This document shows, one piece after another, positions 34,501-44,382 of a stretch of 64,000 nt of DNA. Position 1 is the stretch's first letter. Each line of letters starts with the position of its first letter. The DNA comes from Symsagittifera roscoffensis (taxonomy: Eukaryota > Xenacoelomorpha > Acoela > Convolutidae). Where the stretch lies: positions 26,955,378 to 27,019,377 of the forward strand of contig NC_087071.1 in NCBI RefSeq assembly GCF_963678635.1, in the 5' to 3' direction. The position numbers and the translations under genes were made by a program. The notes under the pieces are model-generated. The model ran no database searches. It saw only the letters and a program-made list of their open reading frames with translations, and was not told where the DNA came from.

Positions 34501-37500
34501 ATATAGTTGGACTTGAATAGTTTCTTTTATATTAGGTGTTAATGAACGAAATGAATTTTTGCTGATTTAGGTCGTGTGCTTTTTCTGTTTTTAATTTATA
34601 CTTTAACGGTTGGGTTTGTGATTTATTTTTAGAAATTTCGCGTTTTAATTCATTTTAAAATTGAAAGGCAAATTACGCTCTTCAATAACAATATTGTGCA
34701 TGTCGGAAAAAAACATGAACAACTTTTACTTTCAAAAGTGATTTTTTTTATGTTTTCACAGTGGAATGAAAAACTTCCTGTCGATCCTGTTTTCTCAATT
34801 GGGGTGTATTTTATCGGAAACGCTGTAAATAGTTTTTTTTGCCTTTGAAATCTGCAAATTGGTGCTTGTTTGTCCAAAAAAGTTCCAAAAGGAAGAATAA
34901 ATCTGGAAGTAATTTGATCAAAAAAATGAATTTACTTTTTTTTTAGTCATTGAAAGCGCACAAGTCTTGTTCTTCTTATTTAGTATTCAAATTCAGTGAT
35001 TTTAAAGGGCTCTTCTGGCCATTTTTATGCACTTTTATACCACGTTTTTTCAACGAACAAATGCCACAGTTTAGTTAGTTTAATTATGATCTGTTGAATC
35101 CGTCGATTATAACTAAAAATGTTATAAGCGCTCGTTGAATAATTAATGAGTGGAACTGATCACATCATATTAGATAATGGGCTTTTTAGCAAATGGCCCT
35201 TTTAGCATAAAAAGTGAAAACTTGGTCTTCTAGCAGACTAATGTAGTACAACTGACGCATAATTGATTGACAGACGTGAAAAGATGCTTAGTCTGGAGTT
35301 GAGCTTCCCCAATTTAAACAATCATCGGACCTCGGTATAGGTTTTCCCAGTTGTTAGCGATTCCCAGAACAACTAGCGAAAGGGGTGAAATTCGTTACAA
35401 GGTTCAAAATTCACATATTTCTTAGCCGTTGAAATAATTCTTTATAGGCGTAGTGATTCTTTACTAGGTACCATAGGGGGATAGTTAGCAAGATCTTCAT
35501 CATCTCGCCAATAGTCAACAAAACATTATCAACGGTAAAAACAAAAATCTCAAAATTTGCGGCAAAACACTGATTTACGCGAACAAAAACATCCGCGCCG
35601 AATGTAAGCGCAACAGAGCAAGGAGTCGTCACTTGCCAATGCCACTTTTGAAATTAGCGTTCTGACTTGTCAATTGTTCTGAGTCTGCTAAAAAGTCAGT
35701 CTGCTCAGCAGCCAGTCTACTAAAAATTAGTCTGCTATAAAATCGGCCTGCTAAATTACTTAGCACCGTACTACCCACCTGTTGATTATGGTTCCTTGTT
35801 GCTATGATATCAGTACTTGTCAGCACCACCTGACTGCGTGATCTGATTGGCCATCTGGTGCTTCGAATCGCATCAGATGGTGCGCTGCGAGTTGCATGTA
35901 ATACTTGTAGTCATTTAATCGGTTAATTTGAGTTTGTAAAAGCCAGCTCTGAAGATTAAAAAAACAGTGAATGGACCTACCTGGCACTTTTGCTGGATAA
36001 GTTAAAATCAAGCAGAAAAAGAACTTTCATATGACAGTTAAATTAGGTTGAATGTAACGAACAGAAAATGAACTTACATGACACTCATATCAGGTTGAAT
36101 GCAAAAAACAGAAAATGAACTTACATGACGCTCATATTAGGTTGAATGAGCCAAACTGAAAATGAACTTATATGAGACTCATATTCGGTCCATTTGCGAA
36201 AGACCGAATGTGCAAATTTTTTTTCAACCAATCAGAGCTCAGTCTTCAAAAATCAAAAGAGTTAGGCAATAAATTCAGTCAGTTTTGGACAGGTTACTAC
36301 GTGGCTTAAATCTGCCAAGAAAGAAGTCGATATCCCTGAATCGAAAGAGTTCGATAATACTGTTCCTTGGACGTGTCTCGAAACACTAACTGATGAGCAG
36401 GAGAAATGTCAATGATGAGCATTGAAACCAAGCGAAATGTTTTTTTTTCTACTTATTCCGCCCAAAACATTTTAAAAGGGGCGCTGAACAGTGCTGAAGT
36501 ACAGCAGTGCCGAAAATGTATTGAGACGTACGAACGTTTCGGTAGATCTAGTTTTTTCCAACACTTCTCTTTTTTTCAAATTTTTATATATCATTTTCAA
36601 ATTTGTGTTCTATCGCAAGTGATGCAAATCTCCGCCTCGCCTCTGTGTTAAAACTCCGGCCATGTTCCTTGAAAAAAGGAAGACAAACAACATTATTGAA
36701 AAGCAAAAGTGTAAAGATCACGAAAAACGTGATCGACTTCTAGTTTCTTAAGTATATTTACACTTGCGATTTGCAAGCGTTATTTAATTTGTAGATTTCA
36801 CCGCGGAATATAAAATGAACCGATTATTTCAGTTTTCGCAAATTAATTTAAACCAATCGTAAAAGTGTAAAGGACATTTTTTTTTGGAAATTCAAAGATC
36901 TTTAAGGCAGATCTTTTTCTGTTTCCTTGCTTTCATGGACTCTTTTCCGACTGTCTGTTGGCTATGTTTGTTATTTTGATTATGTTATATAGTCCGGGTA
37001 GATTCTCAGTGGGTACGCAATGTGCCTGTGTTCTATTCACTCCATACTAATCGAATTACTTTGAGTAAATAGACAACAAGCACATTGCGTACCCTCTGAG
37101 AGTCTACTCGGCTTAACCAACAAAACCAAAGTTATAAACAAAAGAAAAACTTGTTCTAAATTTTTTGAATTAATAATTTTTGTTATTACCCTTGCGATAA
37201 GCAAGAGTATTACAATCAGTACTATAGGTATTACAATCGGTACTATACTTATTCCCGTAAACACTTTTGTCCACAGGACTCACTCATGTGGACCCATTCG
37301 TCTCTGACATGCTCAAATTCTGGGTAACCAAATAAAACTACTAATATCTAACTAGCAATTAGAAGTACTATCATACAGGTAGTAACTAGTTAAAGCCTGT
37401 TTCAGGTTGTAATTATCTTCAGTTCATGTTATATGGCGACTTAGTCAGTTTATATTGCGTAATTTTGATGGCAAATTATATTCGTGATTGATTGTGTTTC

Positions 37501-39367
37501 AGTTGGATGGGTCGTAAAAACTTTTAAAACTTGAGAAAACTTCTTTGACAACAGTTTTGTTTTCGGCTCAACAGGTTTCGTCCCAAAGTTTGTCATCTTT
37601 GTTACCACTCGGTAAATGATTTCTTTTTCATTTTGATTTTTCTGAGTTTTATTTGACTTGGTTTTTTTTCCATTCACTATCTTGCAGCGCAAAAGTTTTA
37701 TGCATCGCAAGTGTTGCTTAGCTTCGCTTCGTATCTGTGTAGCTATTTTATGTTCTTAAAACTGCGGTTTCAAAAACTGCTATTGCTCTAGACAAAAAAT
37801 TTATTGACAAATATTATCACAATTAAAAATAATTTTGAAAACATCTGAAAAGTTACGATTATTCAAATTAGATATTCAGATATTTTGATTTGACTGTTCC
37901 ATTTTTTTCCCAGAAATTGGGCGGATTTGTTCTAAATATGCATCGTCTGTTTCGTGTATAATATCTCTTTTGTTTAACTGTTAAGAAATAACCTTACATA
38001 GTTATAATGTAACTTGCAGCATTTTTGGCTGGTTGTATAATTGTAGTCGTATGCGTTTATTGATTTTTTCAAAAAATTTCATCTATCGTGGTGAAGTTTA
38101 CTGTTTACAAAAGTGAAATGCTGCTAAGAAAACATAAACAGCATGTGTCTAATTTTGGTCTTTGTAATGTTTTGTACGGCTGTCTGTTTCTTGTGGTTTT
38201 TAAAAGCAAACTGAGCATGATATGAACCGGGGTCGATAAAATGTTCGCTGATTGATTTGCATAACTAAAATTAGTTATATTCAGATTATTGCATTTGCTG
38301 AAAAATCAAAAGATCCGTTCCACTTTTTCTCTCTATTGCAGAAGGGAGAAAAAATTTACTGAGTACAATAATTGCATATAATCAAGCGTTAAATTAGTTA
38401 TTCATTGGGATGAATATTCTTATTTAGGTACCACAGGGCAAATAGTCAAAGAGATCCCGAAATAATTCTGCAGTTCACCTGAAATTCGAGAAAATCTGTC
38501 AAAAATTGAGCTCTAACTTCGAAAAATAAAAATTCCTGCTATTTTCGTTAAGATGAAACAACTGAATCTATTTTTATAGAAAACAAAAAACTATCAAAAA
38601 CAACTTCTGATTTTTGTTCATTTTTTCACACTATTCCGTCTGATCTCAATTTTGCTTTGATGTTTGCAGTTTGAATGTGAACGAATTCCGCCGCCAGGAA
38701 ACTCAGCCCACAAGCCAACCACAGCCCGGAGAAGACGACGAGTTCAAACCCAGACTGCCCAAGTACTCTTTGAACCGAGATGAAGTGATTCCAGAAGCTA
38801 ATTATGTAATGCGATATGCAGAACCACCAAACAGTCGAAGGTTAATAATTTTTCCTAGCTGATTTTCATATTATTGTTTCGTCTTTCGGAAAAAAGTGAT
38901 GGAATATTTGTGCTCGGGGTGATTTTTTCGCCTGAAAAGTTTCGACTTTTCAACTAGCTATTTTTGACCGTATTTTTGTATATCATCTGAAAGCAATTAT
39001 GATGACTTTAGCTCAAATTTAAAAAGGTTTTTTTACCTGTGATCATTTTTAGCAAAGTCTATTGGTTTCATTTTAGCCTTTACCGTCTATCTTTTAATGT
39101 CCTATTTACAATAACAGTTAGAGAATCGAAGTAATTTATAATCATATAATAATTCTTATTAATTTCAGAACAAGTGAATCAACAACACACGAACCAGACG
39201 AACCACCTCCGGCGTACAGCATTCCAGGCACGCCAGAAAGAAGGGAATCGAACCAGCAAGACGATACTGGTGCGCCGCCAGACTACGAGTCATCGATCCG
39301 TACAATCAGCAACACTCAAATCGATGACTCAGCCGTGTATCAGTACGCCATACCGCCTCTGCCATAG
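31517..39367 (+). CDS. Single-pass membrane protein: signal peptide, eight-Cys WAP/Shisa-like ectodomain, PPxY tail; six exons
   Basis: Exons: 31517-31629, 32767-32976, 33533-33615, 34333-34456, 38670-38840 and 39169-39367. All junctions are GT-AG, phases fit, and the total is 900 nt (299 residues plus TAG). Met18 begins a typical signal peptide (GVHLILLALMISRCSSG); Met1 and Met14 are other possible starts. The ectodomain has cysteines at about 58, 66, 72, 78, 88, 89, 93 and 101, with CFDNRDC and FCCGSVC; an N-glycosylation site NWT is at 50-52. One membrane helix spans about 109-129, followed by basic RWNTKR. The cytoplasmic tail carries LPKY (206-209), PPAY (247-250) and PPDY (270-273), which bind WW domains, for example of Nedd4-type ubiquitin ligases. 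The Cys pattern (C-x5-C…CC-x3-C) resembles a WAP four-disulfide core; the whole layout resembles Shisa/WBP1/VOPP1-type adaptors. I cannot name an orthologue. Introns hold hAT-type MITEs and repeats. Confidence 0.88.
31916..32190. mobile_element. hAT-type MITE (repeat D) with perfect 8-bp target duplication
   Basis: 275 bp, starting CAGGGGTGGATTTAGG and ending CCTAAATCCGCCCCTG (16-bp inverted ends, one mismatch). TCTGCACT flanks it exactly on both sides (31,908-31,915 and 32,191-32,198). It lies in intron 1 of the eight-cysteine/PPxY gene. The interior is non-coding, with GCGCGTGCCAAAAAAATGCG and TTTTTGGTCAAAATT words shared with the other repeat D copies. Confidence 0.9.
32230..32600. repeat. 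C-homopolymer patches in intron 1
   Basis: Runs of C at about 32,243-32,251 and 32,537-32,550 are embedded in otherwise AT-rich intron sequence, each near CCCCTCC or GGGGGG words like those in repeat D. They may be decayed further copies. Confidence 0.3.
33081..33378 (+). mobile_element. hAT-type MITE (repeat D), 5'-truncated
   Basis: Homologous to the element at 31,916-32,190 from TCCCCTTTGGACCATTTGAG onward, ending in CCGAGATCTGCGCCTG, a mutated inverted end. The left end and target duplication are missing. In intron 2 of the eight-cysteine/PPxY gene. Confidence 0.7.
34660..34900 (+). repeat. Interspersed repeat A, diverged copy
   Basis: Shares GTGGAATGAAAAACTTCCTG…GATCC-GTTTTCTCAATTGGG with the repeat A family; more diverged than the copies in SLC45A intron 5. 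Confidence 0.45.
36011..36195 (+). repeat. 47-bp minisatellite, about four units
   Basis: ACAGAAAATGAACTTACATG-type units start at 36,061, 36,108 and 36,155 (period 47), with a diverged unit before them. Each includes CTCATATYAGGTTGAATG. Confidence 0.8.
36607..36655 (+). repeat. Stem-loop word shared with repeat B ends
   Basis: ATCGCAAGTGATGCAAATCT…CGCCTCTGTGT matches the words at about 10,905, 11,102 and 37,706, which in better copies form a GCGAAGC/GCTTCGC hairpin. Confidence 0.5.
36680..36968 (+). repeat. Interspersed repeat A copy
   Basis: Runs from AACATTATTGAAAAGCAAAAG through CGTGATCGACTTCTAGTTTC to GACTGTCTGTTGGCTATGTT. A CTTGCGATTTGCAAG-like palindrome is inserted near 36,764. Confidence 0.65.
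36994..37112. mobile_element. Short foldback element
   Basis: An arm at 36,994-37,040 and an arm at 37,074-37,112 are inverted copies (about 80-85 percent alike by eye), sharing GGGTACGCAATGTGC. The loop is only about 33 bp. No clear target duplication was found. Confidence 0.65.
37180..37750 (+). repeat. Interspersed repeat B, copy 2
   Basis: Colinear with 9960-10,945 but shorter. Starts near a CTTGCGATAAGCAAG palindrome (37,192-37,206), includes TTTTCGGCTCAACAGGTTTCG, and ends in the GCTTCGCTTCGTATCTGTGT stem-loop word. Confidence 0.65.
38880..39060 (+). repeat. Interspersed repeat C, 5' fragment
   Basis: CTTTCGGAAAAAAGTGATGG, TGTGCTCGGGGTG and TCGACTTTTCAACTAGC match the beginning of repeat C copies at 45.5, 47.2 and 58.3 kb. 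Lies in intron 5 of the eight-cysteine/PPxY gene. Confidence 0.55.
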
Positions 39368-39707
39368 TCTTAAAAATCATTTTATTGGGAATCAAAGAAA
39401 AATGAAACAGTCAAAAAGTAATCAAAGTAATTTGTTTTGCGTGCTATTTTTCAATGTACTTAGTTTTTGTTAAAATTAAATAGCGTAATTTAATTATTTT
39501 CAAATAAGTGTACTCAGGTAGAGCTAGTAGTAGCACCTTCTACTGGAGTAAACCACAGCTAGTAGTGGCACCTTCTACTGGAGTAAACCACAGCTAGTAG
39601 TGGCACCTTCTACTGGAGTAAACCACATGGTAGTAAGGACAGGATGGAATATCAAAGTTGACAAGGTCAAAGATGGTTTGGTGATTATGAAGCTACCGCA
39701 GTTGTGA
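39368..39707 (+). repeat. 3' flank of the PPxY gene, copy 1 of a LINE-associated duplication
   Basis: Starts right after the stop codon (CTTAAAAATCATTTTATTGG…) and ends …CTACCGCAGTTGTGA. The same sequence occurs again at 41,561-41,829, and its first 40 bp also at 39,838-39,877. The copies are separated by two LINE 3' ends. Confidence 0.85.
39522..39626 (+). repeat. 35-bp minisatellite, three units
   Basis: Three tandem units beginning AGCTAGTAGT and ending AGTAAACCAC at 39,522, 39,557 and 39,592. The paralogous copy near 41,715 has one unit only, so the array expanded (or shrank) after the duplication. Confidence 0.9.
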
Positions 39708-39837
39708 TTGCTCACAGTGTCGTTGATTTTATTGTTGTGTTTCAGGGAGCAATCAATTCAAATCCTTTTGATTTGTAAATCCTTTATAATGATAATAAAA
39801 CATAATAATAATAATAATAATAATAATCATAATAATA
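39703..39837 (+). mobile_element. LINE 3' end, strongly 5'-truncated
   Basis: About 135 bp matching 41,457-41,560: GTGATTGC-CACAGTGTCGTTG, then TTTCAGGGAGCAATC, then an (AAT)n-type tail. It is followed directly by GCTTTAAAAATC. Confidence 0.85.
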
Positions 39838-39877
39838 GCTTTAAAAATCATTTTATTGGGAATCAAAGAAAAATGAA
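39838..39877 (+). repeat. 40-bp target duplication of a LINE insertion
   Basis: GCTTTAAAAATCATTTTATT… is repeated exactly at 41,561-41,600, flanking the LINE copy at 39,878-41,560. It also marks the point where the shorter LINE copy ends. Confidence 0.85.
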
Positions 39878-41560
39878 TTACAGCTACCCGCTACAATTAC
39901 ATGGTTGGCAAAAAAAGCCTCAGATGACTTTGCGAAAGCCAATTTGTTCAATGAGTATTTCCAAAGCGTTTACACTGTTTCAAGTGCTTTTGTCGACCCC
40001 TTCGGCCCTAACCCAGCGAGCATCCTTAAAGATTTTGATACATGGAACGTGTACTGGGCATTGTGTATAAGCTTGACGAGACCAAGTTAAGAGGCCCCGA
40101 CAATTTGCCTCCGTCTTTTTTCAAAAATGCAGGTACCATAACCAAGAGCTTGTCAAAAATATTCACAAAAGTGAAGCAAACTGGTATATATCCTCTTAGA
40201 TGGAAAATAAGCAAACTTAGACCACTCTTCAAAAAATCAAAAAAAGGGGACAGGCGAAGCGTTGAGAACTATCGGCCGGTGGCTTTGATTGATATAGCAT
40301 CGAAATGTTTGGAAAACTGTCTGTTTATTGCCCTCTACGAATGGGTGTCTCCTCTGATTCCCGACGTTCAGCATGGTTTTAGACGTGGACGGTCTACTTT
40401 GACCCAGCTTCTACAGTATGTGGACTCTTTATACCGAGCAGCCGACACAACCAACTTAGTAGACAGTGTCTACCTTGACTTCAGCGAAGCTTTTGATAAG
40501 ATCGATCATGATCGGTCGCACGCAGTTCGTGGAAGTGAATGGTGTGCAGTCCGCTACTCTTCCAATACTCAGCGGTGTCCCGCAAGAGTCCCTTCTAGGT
40601 CCTCTCTGTTTCTAATGTACAGCTTCGACTTCTGTGAAAAATTAGCCTGCGATGCGTTTACTTTCGCTGACGATGCCAAATTGCTGTCTATAAGACAACG
40701 TCTCTCTCCGCCGCATGTTCTGCAGCATGACATGCAATTGCTTCACCGTTGGTCAGAAAACAAGAAGTTACCGTTCAACCTGGAGAAATGTCATGTCACC
40801 TCCTGCCCAGTCAACTGAAGAAAAAGACCTTGGTGTTATGATAACGAATGACTTGAAGTGGAATACGCACATACTTTCCCGTTGTAAAAAAGTTCATTGC
40901 GTGCTACATCTGTTGATAAGAAATGTATCTACTCTTGCATCTTGGAGAACCAAATGTGACTTGTATTAGTCTATTGTGCTACCTGTGCTGACCTTTTGTT
41001 CTCCGGTTACGTCTCCATCGAAAGCCGCCCTCACAAAACTTGAACAGGTACAGAAGCGAGCCATAGCTTGGATCCTTAGTTACGAGTGTACTTAGAGAGA
41101 TCGCTTAGTCTTCTTGAATTTGTTACCACTAACGGTGAATCTTCAAGTTTATGACCGCCTGACTTTCTCAAAGATCATGAATGGTGTGTATGACTTCAAA
41201 CGGCATAAGTGCATCACTTTCAAGAGCTCTATTAGTACTCGTTCAGACTCAGCAATTTTCGCTGACCTCCCGAAAGTGAAGAAAGAGAGCTCGAGACAAA
41301 ACTTTTTCTTCCGAACTGGACGCGTGGTAAATCAGATCCTTGCCTTCGTTGATGTCTATACTCTGGTTGACCTCAAACAGCGTTTACTGAAGTTCTTTTG
41401 GTCTTACTTTCATACACACTACAACTTCTATCGTCCATGCTCTTGGCGCTTTGCCTGTGATTGCGCACAGTGTCGTTGATTTTATTGTTTTGTTTCAGGG
41501 AGCAATCCCTTCAAAACATTTTGATTTGTAAATCTTCTATAATAATCATAATAATAATAG
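39878..41560 (+). mobile_element. 5'-truncated LINE with reverse transcriptase, dead
   Basis: Reading in pieces: FAKANLFNEYFQSVYT (about 39,930-39,980); the RT with YRPVALIDIASKCLEN, VQHGFRRGRST, VYLDFSEAFDKIDHD (40,042-40,515), then after a frameshift FTFADDAKLLS with the catalytic DD (about 40,655-40,690); and a C-terminal segment (41,114-41,479). The 3' UTR ends in an (AATAAT)n-like tail at 41,541-41,560. Endonuclease and ORF1 are missing. Non-LTR element of the CR1/Jockey type by motif spelling. It differs from the LINE at 26-30 kb in its 3' end. Confidence 0.85.
40042..40818 (+). pseudogene. Reverse transcriptase core of the LINE
   Basis: 258 open codons that cross a frameshift: motifs before about residue 157 (through DFSEAFDKIDHD) belong to the RT; a short out-of-phase stretch follows (about residues 158-195), and the frame regains RT sequence from LFLMYS to FTFADDAKLLS and CHVTSCPVN. 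Two compensating shifts near 40,515 and 40,610 are the simplest reading. No ATG at the start is expected for an internal domain. Confidence 0.8.
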
Positions 41561-41829
41561 GCTTTAAAAATCATTTTATTGGGAATCAAAGAAAAATGAA
41601 ACAGTCAAAAAGTAATCAAAGTAATTTGTTTTGCGTGCTATTTTTCAATGTAATTAGTTTTTGTTAAAATTAAATAGCGTAATTTAAATATTTTCAAAAA
41701 AGTGTACTCAGGTAGAGGTAGTAGTGGCACCTTCTACTGGAGTAAACCACATGGTAGTAAGGACAGGATGGAATCTCAAGTTGACATGGTCAAAGATGGT
41801 TTGGCGATTATGAAGCTACCGCAGTTGTG
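41561..41829 (+). repeat. 3' flank of the PPxY gene, copy 2
   Basis: Matches 39,368-39,707 except for a single instead of triple 35-bp unit and scattered substitutions. Beyond …CGCAGTTGTGA it continues into unique DNA, whereas copy 1 continues into LINE sequence. Confidence 0.85.
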
Positions 41830-41838
41830 AATTGAATT

Positions 41839-42001
41839 AAATGGCATTTTCATAACGCTCAGGGTGGCGACGAGGGAGGACAGTGAATTCAATACAGTCA
41901 GCCTCCAAAGGGTCTCCTTTTAGTTTGTCGTCAGACTTGTAATAACATCCAATTTTCGTTGAGCAAACCAAAATTTTTTTCAAAGGCTCCTTTGTAGCCA
42001 T
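41839..42001 (-). CDS. Small open frame, hypothetical (53 residues)
   Basis: ATG at 42,001 reads MATKEPLKKILVCSTKIGCY… to a TAA at 41,837. Composition looks more protein-like than its surroundings and it converges on the PPxY gene. No domain is recognisable; a second open frame without a match (42,518-42,724) lies upstream on the same strand, but I found no splice pair linking them. It could be a chance frame. Confidence 0.25.
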
Positions 42002-42031
42002 AGTATTATCCTTGTGACGGTGTGAATTCAC

Positions 42032-44029
42032 CCAAAATTATTTTTTTTCAAGATTTTTTAAAAAAAATTCAGCAAAAAAAAAATTTGTATTGCTGAAAAT
42101 TGGGCTGAAATTTGGTCTTTTCGCGTTTCAAGAGAGCTAAAAAAAACATTGATGCTCGAATAAATCATAGAGTCAACACAAATTAGATGCGTTAGTAGAC
42201 ACGTAATTAGTAGACGCTCAAACGCTGTTGAAATATTTGGGGCTTACTAGAGGTTTTGAGTTTCACTAAATTTATTTTCTTGCTTTATAAATTGTCGTAC
42301 GCATCGAATTAAACTGTTTTAATTCGAGAAACAAAGCTTGCAAGTGAACAGAAGTTCAATTTCCTTAATTAACCTGTCCAAAAACAAAAAGTAACATCAC
42401 TGAAAATTTGATCTTGACTTTGCAGCTAAATAAACTGATATTCGTTTCAGACATCACGAAGCGGAAAAAATTTAATACAAAATCGCGGTTATTACGGTTT
42501 GATAGTGTCTTTTAACCCTATTTTTTGCACTTAGGTTTGTAAATTGCTCTTAAGTGATCAATCTTTTCGTGCAACAACGATGTAACTCTATCGTATTCTG
42601 TAGTAACTAAAACTTTGTAAAAATCATCCTTAAATTGACAAATGCGCGACCGGAAAAAAAGTTTTTCCATAACAGCTTGAAAATGCATTGAAGAATGTAT
42701 GAGTTTTTGTGTTCCAAAAATCACTAATTATTTTTGCTTGTTTTGGTAAGTGATTGCTTTGTTCTGCCAAATGACAGTGTGTTAGATTGGCATTCATGTC
42801 GCTTTATTTTTCACAGCTACTTCGAATTCATAATTCGGAACCTCCTAAAATTAGTCCAAAATTCTGTTTTTCAGATTTTAATCGAATTGCAATATCATGT
42901 TCTCTGTCCGAATAGTTTATTCGGCTGCTATGATTATTTTTTTCTTCTAAAGTTAAGGGGGGTTTAATGAATGCCATTTTGGCCAATTTGGCACAATTGA
43001 CGCGAGATATATTTCGCGCTATTAACGCGTAAGCGGAGATTTAATCCGTCTTAGAAATTGTTCCAAATTCGTTGAAAGAAGCTTATTTGCCATAATTGAT
43101 TTGTTACAAGGAACGAAATCTATCTTTTTGTACTTTACCTGCGTCACTTGTAAAAACTTTGGTGAGTATCAGAAAACGACGAGCAGTGGTACTGGAACAT
43201 TTTAAAAGCATTGTGGCAGAATTAGCGCAGCCATATTTCACAACCGGACAGAAAAAATAATATCACAATTTTATGAATATCTGAGACAGTAGAACTTTAA
43301 AAAGTTTCTCAATACCTAGGGCTACTTTATAAAAAATAAATACTGAATAACCATACTGAAGTCGTTAATGTTTGGCTAAACTAAATTTCTGGAGTGACAT
43401 CGATTAAGAAAAATGGTTTAAAAAGTTTTTGTCAATTTCATTCAATCTGTATTTCAATAAGTTATCGTAATTTACATTTCGGCAGCAAAATTAACTCTTT
43501 TAAAGCTTAAGCATATTCAGACGCATAAATTACAAACGGAAGTTTGAATTTGTTTACTCGAAGCGTGAGTACTTGAAAACATAAAATTGACGAGCTTCAA
43601 ATCTGTAAAAATTTAAAACTATTGCTTAAACTAATTCCCTAATTTCAACCAATTTACGTTAACAGAAATTCAAACCTTTTTCAATTAATCACACACTTTC
43701 TGAGTTTTTGGGAAGCAGTTGTACCGATGTCACAGAGCTCCAGAAACAACAAAACTAGAAAATAGTGGACATAGTTAACTTATTAATCCAGTTTAGTACT
43801 GAACACATTGGTATGGTTTTTTGGCGCAATTTTTGGAGCAACTAAAGTTTGTCGAATAGAAGCAACTTTTGAGAAAAATGACATTTGAGTAGATTAAAAT
43901 AATTAAGAAATTTTTTATTTTAAATGTGATCTCTATGATTAGTAATGTCTTTAAGAAAAACTTGCGATTTAGTTTTGATAATGAATCTGTTCTGAAAAAA
44001 TTTCAATGTAATGGTCGAAAGTTCTCAGG
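42032..44029. other. No recognisable gene
   Basis: AT-rich DNA. The only structure supported is the repeat C fragment at 42,950-43,125. Confidence 0.45.
42950..43125 (+). repeat. Interspersed repeat C, 3' part
   Basis: Contains the family blocks TTTAATGAATGCCATTTTGG, GACGCGAGATATATTTCGCG, CTATTAACGCGTAAGCGGAG and GATTTGTTACAAGGA. Confidence 0.75.
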
Positions 44030-44176
44030 AGCTTTTTTTTACAATCTTGTTTGTTCTCCAGGTTGCAAATTCAACTTTGTTTTATTGGCTGCAAATTCAC
44101 GATTTTGTAATTGTATAGCACGGTAGTAGAATTGAAATGCAGGAAAACTTTCAATTCGCACACGCTAAAAGTTACA

Positions 44177-44382
44177 TCATTACGAGGCCAAACTGTGCAT
44201 TTTGTGCATTGTATTCAGATTCCGCAACAAAAACGCTCCTTTTGTTCTTATTTTGTGCTTGAATTTCCTTTGATTGTTCCGACAAGTTTAAACAAAAAGT
44301 TTAAACACCTGTCTATGGATTCCAGGAACTTACAGACACAAAATTGTGCACCTATCCAGTGCACAGTTTGGCCTCGTAATGA
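44177..44382. mobile_element. MITE with 23-bp perfect inverted ends
   Basis: TCATTACGAGGCCAAACTGT… at 44,177-44,199 is exactly complementary to 44,360-44,382. The paralogous segment near 57,165 reads through (CTACATTGAA) without it. Depending on alignment the duplicated target is AT or the TA inside the ends; TA would fit a mariner-type element. 206 bp, non-coding. Confidence 0.9.

Larger units (their letters stand above)
34457..38669 (+). other. Intron 4 of the eight-cysteine/PPxY gene
   Basis: This 4.2 kb intron holds repeat A copies (34,660-34,900 and 36,680-36,968), a minisatellite (36,011-36,195), a foldback element (36,994-37,112) and a repeat B copy (37,180-37,750). An AGCAGACT word recurs in opposite orientations between about 35,180 and 35,780, suggesting another decayed foldback element. 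No additional exon was needed to keep the frame. Confidence 0.65.
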
